Below, in pieces: positions 8,174 to 15,715 of a stretch of DNA of 53,792 nt. The notes below the pieces were generated by a model, which was not told the origin of the DNA, did not search any database, and saw only the letters and a list, made by a program, of their open reading frames with translations. Each line of letters opens with the position of its first letter. The first letter of the stretch is position 1. The translations under genes and the position numbers were made by a program. Source of the DNA: Euryarchaeota archaeon UBA124 (lineage in GTDB: Archaea; Thermoplasmatota; Poseidoniia; Poseidoniales; Poseidoniaceae); contig DAPT01000102.1 in the NCBI GenBank assembly GCA_002502215.1, positions 1 through 53,792 of the forward strand, given 5' to 3'.

Positions 8174-9976
8174 CTAGAGACCAAAGATTGAGGAGGCACC
8201 CTCAAGCAAGACAGCTGTAATCCACGATGTGATGCCAGCTATCCAAAGCAATTGAATGGCTTGGCCAGCAGCGCTTGTTTTCCCACCACCACGCAAGCGT
8301 GTAGCAATTGCAGAAACCGCAACAATTTGGCCTATGATTAGAATCGATACAATGACCTTGAACATGCGGATGTTATCATCAACAGAGGATGCATCTTCCA
8401 TAACGGGTAAAGCAATACCGCCTCCGAAGTCCTGCAAAGCACCGACATCGGTTGACGCAAGACCCGTTGCTACACCGGCAATCGCTTCACCAAGTTGCAA
8501 AACAATCGAGATGGTGACGTTAAGGGATGTTACGCTAGCAATAAGCAATCCCAATGCTACACCCCACATTGTGTTTGCAGAGAGGGATCTACGTCGCCTT
8601 AGTGAGAGGAGGTTACCGACAGAACGTGATACCATTTCTGCAGTCTGAGCTGGTTTACCTGAGGATTGAGACCCTTCAATGTAAATTCGGGTGTATCGAG
8701 AAATGACCGCTGAATTGGTGTCTGCGTTGAAGTAATCCCATGCTCGGTCTGAGTCAATTCGAGTTGCAAGGCGGCGTTCGAGCCGGTCAATCGATGCGTC
8801 GAGCATACCAAAATCAACACCACGTAATGCTTTGATGGTCGCTGAAGGCTCTGCGCTTCGGGCTTGGGCTGTACCTCCCAGTGCGCGTATAAAGTCGGGA
8901 TATGCTCCGTCACGTCGTTGTACGTATGCTTCTTCTCGACCGATCAGCCATGCAGGAATCAGCATCGGTGAAAGAGGTGCTGCAAGAAGAATGAGTCCAT
9001 ATCGATCCCATTGAGAGCTGATTTCCTGCCACGTTGAGATAACAACAAAAATCGTGACGAGAAGGAGTACCAATGATACAGCTCCTGCTGACAAAATCGA
9101 ACGCGTGAAATTGACTCGGAAAGGAGTATCCAATTCGTCACGGGCAAAGATGAGGTCACGTGGAATTGTGGCCCGAAACGCCAGCATGGCCCCCACTTGT
9201 ATAATGATAAACATCAGAGAAGCGAGCAGGAGGAAACGTAGACGAGATGCAACTTCAATTGGAGTATCGTTGGCCCCGCCAACCTCGAAGAGAACAAGAT
9301 GTATCCCTGCAATGACCAGTCCAAAGAGTCCTGCAGTAACCAGTGAGACATAGATTTCTTGCATCGTATCAACACTCTCCAGTCGCGTATCATAGAGCGT
9401 ATTGTACTGTTCAGCAACCGTTTCCTGTTCGGATCTCATGAATTCGTCAATTGGTTGACCTGCTTCAATTGAAAACGCCATTCGATCGAGGAAATCAGTC
9501 CATAGCGGACTCGGACTTTGTTGTGCGACGATGCGTGCAGCTTCCGGAAGGGATGTATGCCACTTGTCAACAAGCGTTTCGATGCGCTGAACCTCGGAAG
9601 CAAGTTCGCCATAATCACGCATTTGTTTGAGGATATCGAAAATGGATTGCGCACCCACCTCTCCAAGGGAAAGGATACCCATTCGCGTGATGAACATGTG
9701 CATTTCTCGCTCAATGAGGTTCGCAGACCGACTCACCTCAAGCAGAGGAAAGGCAAATGCTCCAAATGCAGCAAGAATTGGGAGAAGAAACAGAAGAAGC
9801 ACGCCTGATAAACCAGCAAAAAGAGCGCCATCGGCGAATCCACCGGTAATGAAAATCAGCAGCAGTGATGCGAGTAGGCCACCAACAAAAGCGCCTCCTA
9901 CGTACAGTGTAACGAAACGAGCCACCGGCATCTCAAGCCGACGGATGGCAATCTGCCACATCGGCATTCGTTCCAA
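8174..9976 (-). CDS. arlJ: Archaellum platform protein ArlJ (FlaJ), polytopic membrane protein
   Basis: A 600-aa protein with about nine predicted membrane helices: two near the N-terminus, four in the centre and three at the C-terminus. They are separated by two cytosolic, charged helical regions, the arrangement of the FlaJ/TadC type II secretion platform. It would form the membrane base on which ArlI drives archaellin assembly and rotation. Identity rests on topology and on lying directly after arlI and arlH. The start used is TTG at 9976, because GAGGAGGG stands 8 bases upstream; an ATG at 9967 is the alternative but is badly spaced. It is the last canonical gene of the operon. Confidence 0.88.
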   Translation of the reverse strand: MERMPMWQIAIRRLEMPVARFVTLYVGGAFVGGLLASLLLIFITGGFADGALFAGLSGVLLLFLLPILAAFGAFAFPLLEVSRSANLIEREMHMFITRMGILSLGEVGAQSIFDILKQMRDYGELASEVQRIETLVDKWHTSLPEAARIVAQQSPSPLWTDFLDRMAFSIEAGQPIDEFMRSEQETVAEQYNTLYDTRLESVDTMQEIYVSLVTAGLFGLVIAGIHLVLFEVGGANDTPIEVASRLRFLLLASLMFIIIQVGAMLAFRATIPRDLIFARDELDTPFRVNFTRSILSAGAVSLVLLLVTIFVVISTWQEISSQWDRYGLILLAAPLSPMLIPAWLIGREEAYVQRRDGAYPDFIRALGGTAQARSAEPSATIKALRGVDFGMLDASIDRLERRLATRIDSDRAWDYFNADTNSAVISRYTRIYIEGSQSSGKPAQTAEMVSRSVGNLLSLRRRRSLSANTMWGVALGLLIASVTSLNVTISIVLQLGEAIAGVATGLASTDVGALQDFGGGIALPVMEDASSVDDNIRMFKVIVSILIIGQIVAVSAIATRLRGGGKTSAAGQAIQLLWIAGITSWITAVLLEGASSIFGL

Positions 9977-9990
9977 CGTTCATTCCCTCC

Positions 9991-11709
9991 TCACTTGTGG
10001 TTGACGCCGACCCATGAATCAACGGCGCTGTCAAAATATTCCCAACCACTGTTGTAGTAAATATTCAGTAGATCGAAGACATCATCGTAATGGGTCAAAT
10101 CGCGATCTGCCATTCGCTCAATCGCAGCAGCACGTCGCAACATTTCATCGTAGATGTCACGCTTGTTCGCAAACCCTGCCATTGCAGCAATTTTGTTTTC
10201 AAGCAAGTGTGATTGGAACATACCTCGGAAGTAATGTTTGTCTTTGACCGGGTCCCATTCAAACATTCCTCTGGTCAATACACCATCGCTGTGTTTGTTG
10301 TATCCGATGACCTCGTCAATACCTGTAATTCGTCGGGCAATTCCTCCACCAGGTGCTTCGACAACTTCTTGGAAAATTGCAAAATTAAGGTTGTCGAAGA
10401 AACGGATTGGCACGTTGATCGGATCCCCTGTGAAACGTTGAATCATTTTGACGATGGAAGATGCGTGGAATGTAGCGATAACTGGGTGGCCTGTCTGCAT
10501 CGCTTGGAAGGCTGTTGCACCCTCTACACCACGTATCTCACCAATGATGATGTAACGTGGACGAGAACGCAAAGCGGCTTTGAGAAGATCGAACATCTCA
10601 ACACGTGAATCCTCATTTTTCGAATCACGTGTAACGAGGCGCTGCCAAATCTTGTGACGTACCTTCACTTCAGGTGTATCCTCTGCGGAATAAATCTTGA
10701 CGTTATGGTCAATAAAGGGAAGGATTGCATTTAGCGTTGTTGTCTTACCCGATGCTGTCTCACCAGATACCAGAACGGACATACCGTACTCCAAACAAAT
10801 CCAAATGTATGCTGCTTGTTGGGCACTCATTGTACCCCATTTTATGAGTTGAATAACGGATATTGTTTCTTCAGCGAATTTACGTATCGTGAAAGACGGT
10901 CCCAACATCGAGACGTCGTCTGAGAAAATGATGTTGATACGGGATCCATCGAGGAGTGCACCATCGATGATTGGCTTGTTGTCCGAAACAGGTCGACCGA
11001 TACGCTCAGACATGGCTCGAAGATATCGGGTAAGAATTTCGCGCTCTCTGAATCGGATGTTGGATGTAACCATCCCGAAGACCTTGTGATCCATGTGAAT
11101 GTGCTTCAATCCCACCGAGTGGATATCTTCCAGCATCTCATCGGACAGCAGAGTTTCAAGTGGGCCATTTCGGATCAAATCACGGATAACGATGTACCGC
11201 AGTCTATCACGTTGTGCATCCGAGACAACAATTCGCTTGTCGTCCAATCCGACCAGTTCCCAAATACGTCCACGACGCCTTGAGACGATGCTTGCTTCAG
11301 ATTGGGAAATCGTAAACCTGTCAATCATTTGGCCAAGGATGGTCTCAAATTCAGAATCTGTGGTAAATGAAGGGGCTGAGGGTGCTTCTTGAAGAAGTGT
11401 CTCAACCAAGTCACGGCGGAGGTTTTCCTCCTCTTCGTTCAATTGAGGTTCCAATCCAAACCAGAGAATTTGTCCCCCACCATCCTCGTCACTTGGAGGT
11501 TCATAGATGTGTACGAAGACCGGTTCTTTGGTAATGTAAATCAAATTGAGTGGGCGTTGTTTCCGAGCTCCACGATCGAGCGGACCATAGTAGATTGGAC
11601 GTGAGCCGTATCGCTTCTCAAAGTCACGAACCCAGTCTCCAACGTGACTGTGCGCAGCCATGACGCCTGCAAGGTCGCCTCGTTGAAATTTGAGTTCTTC
11701 ATCAGCCAT
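9991..11709 (-). CDS. arlI: Archaellum motor ATPase ArlI (FlaI)
   Basis: A 572-aa type II/IV secretion ATPase. Walker A SGETASGKTTTLNA is near residue 315, the Asp box YSAEDTPEV follows, Walker B IIIGEIRGVEG is near 390, and the His box ATFHASS is just after. The GETASGKT form of Walker A is typical of archaellum ATPases. The N-terminal 230 residues form the usual hexamer-building domain. It powers both export/assembly of archaellins and rotation at the cytosolic face of ArlJ. TGAGGTG stands 6 bases upstream of the ATG. It lies between arlH and arlJ in canonical order. Confidence 0.96.
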   Translation of the reverse strand: MADEELKFQRGDLAGVMAAHSHVGDWVRDFEKRYGSRPIYYGPLDRGARKQRPLNLIYITKEPVFVHIYEPPSDEDGGGQILWFGLEPQLNEEEENLRRDLVETLLQEAPSAPSFTTDSEFETILGQMIDRFTISQSEASIVSRRRGRIWELVGLDDKRIVVSDAQRDRLRYIVIRDLIRNGPLETLLSDEMLEDIHSVGLKHIHMDHKVFGMVTSNIRFREREILTRYLRAMSERIGRPVSDNKPIIDGALLDGSRINIIFSDDVSMLGPSFTIRKFAEETISVIQLIKWGTMSAQQAAYIWICLEYGMSVLVSGETASGKTTTLNAILPFIDHNVKIYSAEDTPEVKVRHKIWQRLVTRDSKNEDSRVEMFDLLKAALRSRPRYIIIGEIRGVEGATAFQAMQTGHPVIATFHASSIVKMIQRFTGDPINVPIRFFDNLNFAIFQEVVEAPGGGIARRITGIDEVIGYNKHSDGVLTRGMFEWDPVKDKHYFRGMFQSHLLENKIAAMAGFANKRDIYDEMLRRAAAIERMADRDLTHYDDVFDLLNIYYNSGWEYFDSAVDSWVGVNHK

Positions 11710-11718
11710 AATTTCACC

Positions 11719-12444
11719 TCAGCTTACCGCCGTAATGTCGACAATGAAGCCCATTCCTGGTTCAACACGCCAACCTATGGACGATTGAACCGGCCCTGCA
11801 GCACGCAAGTAGCGTGTGACGAGGAGTGTGCGCTTCAAGTCACCACCAATCAAATTGGTCGATAGGTCAAGAACAACTTCAGCACTCGCTCGAAGCGAAT
11901 GCAAGAGTTTTGCATCCATTTCATCTCGATCGAGCATCAGCATAAGGCTTCGTCCTGTTGACGCAATCCTGCGCAGGCGCTGAATCATGTCAAAGCGTGC
12001 TTGGTCATCCATACCGCCTGGCATCAGTGAACTCGCTGAATCAATAACAACAATGTCGGCCTCTTCAAGCGCTTCGCTTGCAAGAACCTCATCCAGACCA
12101 ACATTGGGAATTGGATCTGCGACGGTACCAAAACGAGAAAAGATCATCAGATTTCCTTTGGTCAAGGCATCCGTAACACCGTAACCGATTGATTCCATTT
12201 GTTCGATGTATCCTCGTGTTGTAAGTTCAGTTGTAATAACAAGAACCTTCACATCATTGTGGAGCAAACCATGAACGAATCGTTGACTGACAAGCGATTT
12301 TCCGGCCCCAACCTCTCCTTGAAGCAAGATGAGACTACGATTTGGCAAGCGCAGACCAAGTGAATCAGCCAGACTGTCCGTCTCAACATCGTATGGAAAA
12401 CCATCTTCGATGGGTTTTGGTTTCTCTGAGAGTCGCTCAACCAT
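11719..12444 (-). CDS. arlH: Archaellum motor protein ArlH (FlaH), RecA/KaiC-like
   Basis: A 241-aa RecA-fold protein with Walker A GEVGAGKS at residues 43-50 and a Walker B strand ADIVVIDSASS with Asp135. Like other FlaH proteins it would bind ATP and form a ring under ArlI that tunes motor activity. The start overlaps the end of arlG by 8 bases, and GGAGGTG lies 7 bases upstream, so translation is probably coupled. Length and order match the family. Confidence 0.94.
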   Translation of the reverse strand: MVERLSEKPKPIEDGFPYDVETDSLADSLGLRLPNRSLILLQGEVGAGKSLVSQRFVHGLLHNDVKVLVITTELTTRGYIEQMESIGYGVTDALTKGNLMIFSRFGTVADPIPNVGLDEVLASEALEEADIVVIDSASSLMPGGMDDQARFDMIQRLRRIASTGRSLMLMLDRDEMDAKLLHSLRASAEVVLDLSTNLIGGDLKRTLLVTRYLRAAGPVQSSIGWRVEPGMGFIVDITAVS

Positions 12445-12931
12445 GCAATCGCACCTCCACTGACATTGAGTCTGAGCCGCGATAACCGTTGGTTACCTCA
12501 GAGGATACGACAGCTGTAATCGAGACATCATCGCCTGATTGATAGGACCATCCATTATCACTCACGGTCACTTGCAAGAGATGATCTTCATCCCATTCAC
12601 CTGTAGCAGGTACAAGCGAGGATACGATCGATGAGGTCACGGTTTGACCATCAACAATCACAACCAACGTCGATGAATCCAACAATGTGGTTCCAGTATT
12701 TTGTAAGTAGAAGGTAATCTCGTTTGGTGATGCAGTCGTGTCCAAATCAACCATCATTGGATCACCTGCGAAATCAACGCTTGTGGCTTCTTGCACCTCA
12801 ATTGCTGCAGTTTCCTGTGCAGTAATCTGAGCGATGTCACCCCATTGATTGATGAGGACAACGCTCACCAAACCTGAAACGAGCAATGCTGTTGTCAGGA
12901 AAATAAACGATGATGCTCCGCCGTCAGCCAT
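12437..12931 (-). CDS. arlG: Archaellum stator-like protein ArlG (FlaG)
   Basis: A 164-aa protein with one N-terminal membrane helix (about residues 8-27) followed by an external beta-sandwich. It contains the FlaG/FlaF-type motif ITFYLQNTGTTLLD and then a strand ending VVIVDG. Family members sit between the membrane and the S-layer and anchor the archaellum motor. It is assigned as ArlG because of its place directly before arlH and the NTG...DG pattern; swapping the F and G labels is possible. GAGGAG lies 6 bases before the ATG. Confidence 0.82.
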   Translation of the reverse strand: MADGGASSFIFLTTALLVSGLVSVVLINQWGDIAQITAQETAAIEVQEATSVDFAGDPMMVDLDTTASPNEITFYLQNTGTTLLDSSTLVVIVDGQTVTSSIVSSLVPATGEWDEDHLLQVTVSDNGWSYQSGDDVSITAVVSSEVTNGYRGSDSMSVEVRLHG

Positions 12932-12940
12932 AGTATCTCC

Positions 12941-13600
12941 TCATGCTAGTGTATGGGCCGCCGTCATGCCGCCTGCGGTAAGGGAGATCCGTTCGTACGT
13001 CGTCGGTCCGTCTTCGGACCAATCGAGGAAGATTGTTTCTCCGGGGTACCAGTTCGTGCTGCTAATCGATGGTGTGTAAGCCGAACCCAAGTTTGTCGGT
13101 GTCTGGGAGGTGCCTCCATCGAGGAAGAGCCAGACCTCTCGTAGGGGTAGCGTTACAGTTCCAGTGTTGGTAAGATTGCCGTAGATGTGATTTCCAATGT
13201 CGGAGCTGAGCGAGGCCGTAACACTCACACCGGATTGTCCAGACGGATCGACTGTGATTGTAGGAGGGGACGAGTAATTGCCGCGACTGGTGATTGTCAC
13301 GGTTTCTATTCCTCCTGCTGAATCGACAGTAAACGTTCCAGAGAATCCGCTTCCTGTTCCTGTTGCAACCAACGTTCCATCCACGTATCCACTTCCGTTG
13401 TTGTTGATGTTGATGGTGAGTACAGCACCTTCCCAGAGGGTAGTATCATCGATACGGAATGACGGTAAAGGGTCTCCAGCATCATCGATGGCCTCGAGGC
13501 TAGCATCCAAGCGGTTGTCGAGCGTCTGCACTGCAAGTGCAAAAACCAACAACAACGAGGTACCAACAACGAGAGCACCAACACCTACCGAAGCACCCAT
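12941..13600 (-). CDS. arlF: Archaellum stator-like protein ArlF (FlaF) with an inserted beta module
   Basis: A 219-aa protein with an N-terminal membrane helix (about residues 6-25) and an external beta domain whose end has the family pattern NLTNTGTVTLPLREVWLFLDG. In FlaF homologues this binds the S-layer. Between roughly residues 55 and 130 there is extra Gly/Ser/Thr-rich sequence (NNNGSGYVDG, GTGSGFSGTF, SRGNYSSPPTITV) that resembles the GSGY-type beta repeats of phage tail and adhesin proteins. GGAGG lies upstream of the ATG. It is next to arlG, as in other euryarchaeal clusters. Confidence 0.8.
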   Translation of the reverse strand: MGASVGVGALVVGTSLLLVFALAVQTLDNRLDASLEAIDDAGDPLPSFRIDDTTLWEGAVLTININNNGSGYVDGTLVATGTGSGFSGTFTVDSAGGIETVTITSRGNYSSPPTITVDPSGQSGVSVTASLSSDIGNHIYGNLTNTGTVTLPLREVWLFLDGGTSQTPTNLGSAYTPSISSTNWYPGETIFLDWSEDGPTTYERISLTAGGMTAAHTLA

Positions 13601-13603
13601 TGA

Positions 13604-14449
13604 TCATTCCTCCGATTTCATTGATTGTGAACGCCAAGATTCAACAATCGCTGAAAAGGTAAGCAGTTTGCGATGCGAAAGATGGTCGTTTAATGCCGAT
13701 TCTGCCTCACCAGGTGCGGCCAACTGAACGATTGCGAGGACTGCTCGCCCTTCGTCTTCGCTCAGCATCCCGCTCTGAACAGCCTTCTGAGCAAAACTCA
13801 CGGCTGCCATCCCAGAGAGATTATCCAGCAACAGTGCGGCAACCATTGCCGCACCTACGCCATCGTTCGCAGCTTGCTCGTAGGAACCCTTCGCTAGGAA
13901 GGGATTCGCTGCAAGAGCCTGCGCCTCATACAATTCAACAAGGCGTGCTTCATCGGATTGTCGCAATCGATCGACGCCGTCGCCTACAGGAAGAACTTCT
14001 CCATCTGCAGTTACGATGGTATCGCCTTCTGCTCCATCAACGGAAACAACATCATCACCGGTGCCTTCAGCGAAATCTTCCTCGCCTTCAACAGCAGGTG
14101 CAACGTTTGCTTGCTCCATCTTGTTTGAAATCAGTCCAAGCACATCTTCGACCATGTCGAGACGGCTACTGATCATACGTTCCAGTCCAGATGTATCCAC
14201 CTGAGCGTTGACGGGTGCTGCCGGTTGAGGCGCTAGCGTCGCTGCTACAGATGGTACAGATCCTATACTGTTCAATCGTGCTCGAGTCGGACCGGGGGAT
14301 ATGGTCCATGCATCCTCTTCACTCAACTCCCCTTGTTCAGGGAGTGGCACTTGTTCAATGGCCACATTGGCCATAATCTTCAAGCGCTCTTCTGCGAGTT
14401 CAGCGTCTGCGTCCCGGTCGTTCCCTGCATTGCCAAATGGCCATGCCAT
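13604..14449 (-). CDS. Cytosolic protein in the archaellum ArlD/E position
   Basis: A 281-aa soluble protein with no signal peptide, placed between the archaellins and arlF where arlC/D/E genes usually lie. Residues 1-30 are charged. Residues 30-150 are Pro/Ala/acid-rich with a short helix (SGLERMISSRLDMVEDVL). The last 110 residues are helical, with NPFLAKGSYEQA and a closing LLTFSAIVESWRSQ. This could be a divergent FlaD/E-like domain linking the motor to chemotaxis, but no diagnostic motif is clear. AGGAGG lies 7 bases upstream of the ATG. Function is inferred from position. Confidence 0.6.
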   Translation of the reverse strand: MAWPFGNAGNDRDADAELAEERLKIMANVAIEQVPLPEQGELSEEDAWTISPGPTRARLNSIGSVPSVAATLAPQPAAPVNAQVDTSGLERMISSRLDMVEDVLGLISNKMEQANVAPAVEGEEDFAEGTGDDVVSVDGAEGDTIVTADGEVLPVGDGVDRLRQSDEARLVELYEAQALAANPFLAKGSYEQAANDGVGAAMVAALLLDNLSGMAAVSFAQKAVQSGMLSEDEGRAVLAIVQLAAPGEAESALNDHLSHRKLLTFSAIVESWRSQSMKSEE

Positions 14450-14502
14450 GGAATAACCTCCTGTGCTCGACCTGCTAGAAGCAAGTCATTGCACAGGGAG
14501 AC

Positions 14503-15081
14503 TCAGACCACCACTGCTCCAGCAGAGTCGTCGTTGACCTTGAGAACGTCGTAGGTTGTTCCACCGCCAACGACGTGGAGGTAGAGCGTTGCCTTGACGT
14601 TGTTCGTGAACAATGCGTTAGGACCGCAGTCACCGACTCCGTCATCTGCGGAAACGGTGGTTCTGTATCCCGTACCAGCAGCAGCAGTATTAACCGCAGC
14701 AGCGCCAGATAGTGGGTCAATTGCTGAATCGCCGAAATCGCCGGCGATTCGATCCATTCCTGCTGCACCATCATCACAGAAAATCTGGAAGAGGATGTCA
14801 GCGTCTGCCGTGTCATCGGAACCAGCAGCGAGTCTGAAGTAGACCTCGAAACTGGAATCGTCAGCAACAAAGACGTTGAGGACTTGGACTTTACCAGACA
14901 TTTCGTCAGTGGTATCGTCACCAGTGGATTGTGCGTTCTGTTGAAGCTTCTCTGCAGTCTGGATAATGACCGCAGCAGCGACAGCAGCAACAAGAATCAA
15001 TGCAATGAATACAATCATTGCACCAATACCGATTGCGGCTAGGTTATCGTTTTTCATGTTCTTATCTTGTGTATTCTTCAT
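14503..15081 (-). CDS. Archaellin (second of two)
   Basis: A 192-aa filament subunit. After a short hydrophilic leader the sequence LAAIGIGAMIVFIALILVAA begins the long hydrophobic helix typical of archaellins, ending IIQTAEKLQQNAQ. The rest is a beta-rich head domain exposed on the filament. The leader has no Lys/Arg-Gly before the helix, so the peptidase site is non-standard. It is a tandem duplicate of the upstream archaellin: the helix is nearly identical while the heads differ. GAGGTGA lies about 7 bases before the ATG. The two archaellins are 11 bases apart. Confidence 0.92.
   Translation of the reverse strand: MKNTQDKNMKNDNLAAIGIGAMIVFIALILVAAVAAAVIIQTAEKLQQNAQSTGDDTTDEMSGKVQVLNVFVADDSSFEVYFRLAAGSDDTADADILFQIFCDDGAAGMDRIAGDFGDSAIDPLSGAAAVNTAAAGTGYRTTVSADDGVGDCGPNALFTNNVKATLYLHVVGGGTTYDVLKVNDDSAGAVVV
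14930..15043 (-). repeat. Archaellin helix-coding repeat, copy 2
   Basis: This stretch, coding the archaellin N-terminal helix, is repeated with only scattered, mostly third-position changes at about 15514-15628 in the other archaellin gene. The pair reflects a tandem gene duplication in which the assembly helix stayed conserved and the head domain diverged. Confidence 0.7.
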
Positions 15082-15092
15082 CTTTCATCACC

Positions 15093-15659
15093 TCAGACTA
15101 CAACGTCTCCTACCGCCGGAGCGCTACCATATTGGAGTTCTTCGTATGTGGATCCGCCACCGATAACAGAGATCACAAGAATGTGGTCTGTGTTTGCAGT
15201 TGGGCCACAGGTTGGTACGTCAATGACAACAACATAGGTTGTTCCTGGATTCAATGTGATTCCAGCGACAGTTTCGCCGTTTCCATCGTGAGCAGTTGCT
15301 CCGCTGAAGTCACCATCATCGAATGCAGCACTGCCTGCACCATCATCACAAATGACAGTGAAAGCGAGGTCCGTACCTAGAATGGGTTCTGAACCGGGTG
15401 CCAACTCAAAGGTGGAGAAGAGTTCTTCTGCACCTCCGGTCATGTCGTCAATGACGGTCGAGAGCAGAATGACCTTTGTGGACATTTGCTCTTGGGTGTC
15501 GTCACCACTGGCTTGTGCGTTCTGTTGCAGCTTTTCAGCGGTCTGTATAATGACCGCAGCCGCTACTGCCGCAACCAGAATCAGCGCAATGAAGACAATC
15601 ATCGCACCAATACCGATCGCAGCAAGTTCGTCTTGCTTCGTTTCTTTTTCGGTTTTCAT
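15093..15659 (-). CDS. Archaellin (first of two)
   Basis: A 188-aa archaellin. The leader MKTEKETKQDE precedes LAAIGIGAMIVFIALILVAA, the conserved assembly helix, then IIQTAEKLQQNAQ and a beta-rich head. The start is the ATG at 15659. The in-frame GTG at 15668 belongs to the ribosome site AGGTG, which stands 6 bases before the ATG. It is the promoter-proximal archaellin, directly behind a stem-loop and a poly-A leader, and so is probably the more abundant subunit. As in its twin, the usual basic-Gly cleavage motif is missing. Confidence 0.92.
   Translation of the reverse strand: MKTEKETKQDELAAIGIGAMIVFIALILVAAVAAAVIIQTAEKLQQNAQASGDDTQEQMSTKVILLSTVIDDMTGGAEELFSTFELAPGSEPILGTDLAFTVICDDGAGSAAFDDGDFSGATAHDGNGETVAGITLNPGTTYVVVIDVPTCGPTANTDHILVISVIGGGSTYEELQYGSAPAVGDVVV
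15514..15628 (-). repeat. Archaellin helix-coding repeat, copy 1
   Basis: Partner of the copy at about 14930-15043; see there. It encodes the conserved N-terminal helix of the first archaellin. Confidence 0.7.
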
Positions 15660-15665
15660 TTTTTT

Positions 15666-15670
15666 CACCT
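15666..15670 (-). promoter_or_regulatory. Shine-Dalgarno AGGTG of the first archaellin
   Basis: The minus strand reads AAAAAAAGGTGAAAAAAATG. AGGTG is 6 bases before the ATG at 15659 and lies in an A-rich, probably unstructured leader. That layout would favour strong initiation and decides against the GTG at 15668 as start codon. Confidence 0.6.
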
Positions 15671-15682
15671 TTTTTTACTCGT

Positions 15683-15702
15683 CCTCCCTCAAGTGAGGGT
15701 GG
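15683..15702 (-). promoter_or_regulatory. Stem-loop before the archaellin genes
   Basis: On the minus strand CCACCCTC and GAGGGAGG flank a 4-base loop ACTT, giving an 8-bp stem with one mismatch. It sits between the end of the 330-aa gene (15716) and the archaellin ribosome site. No U-tract follows, so it is not a classical terminator. An RNA processing or stability element setting archaellin levels above the upstream genes is an inference. Confidence 0.45.
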
Positions 15703-15715
15703 AATGGGATGTGGG

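Noticed and set aside
15666..15668. GTG as start of the first archaellin
   Set aside because: It is part of the AGGTG ribosome site placed 6 bases before the ATG at 15659.
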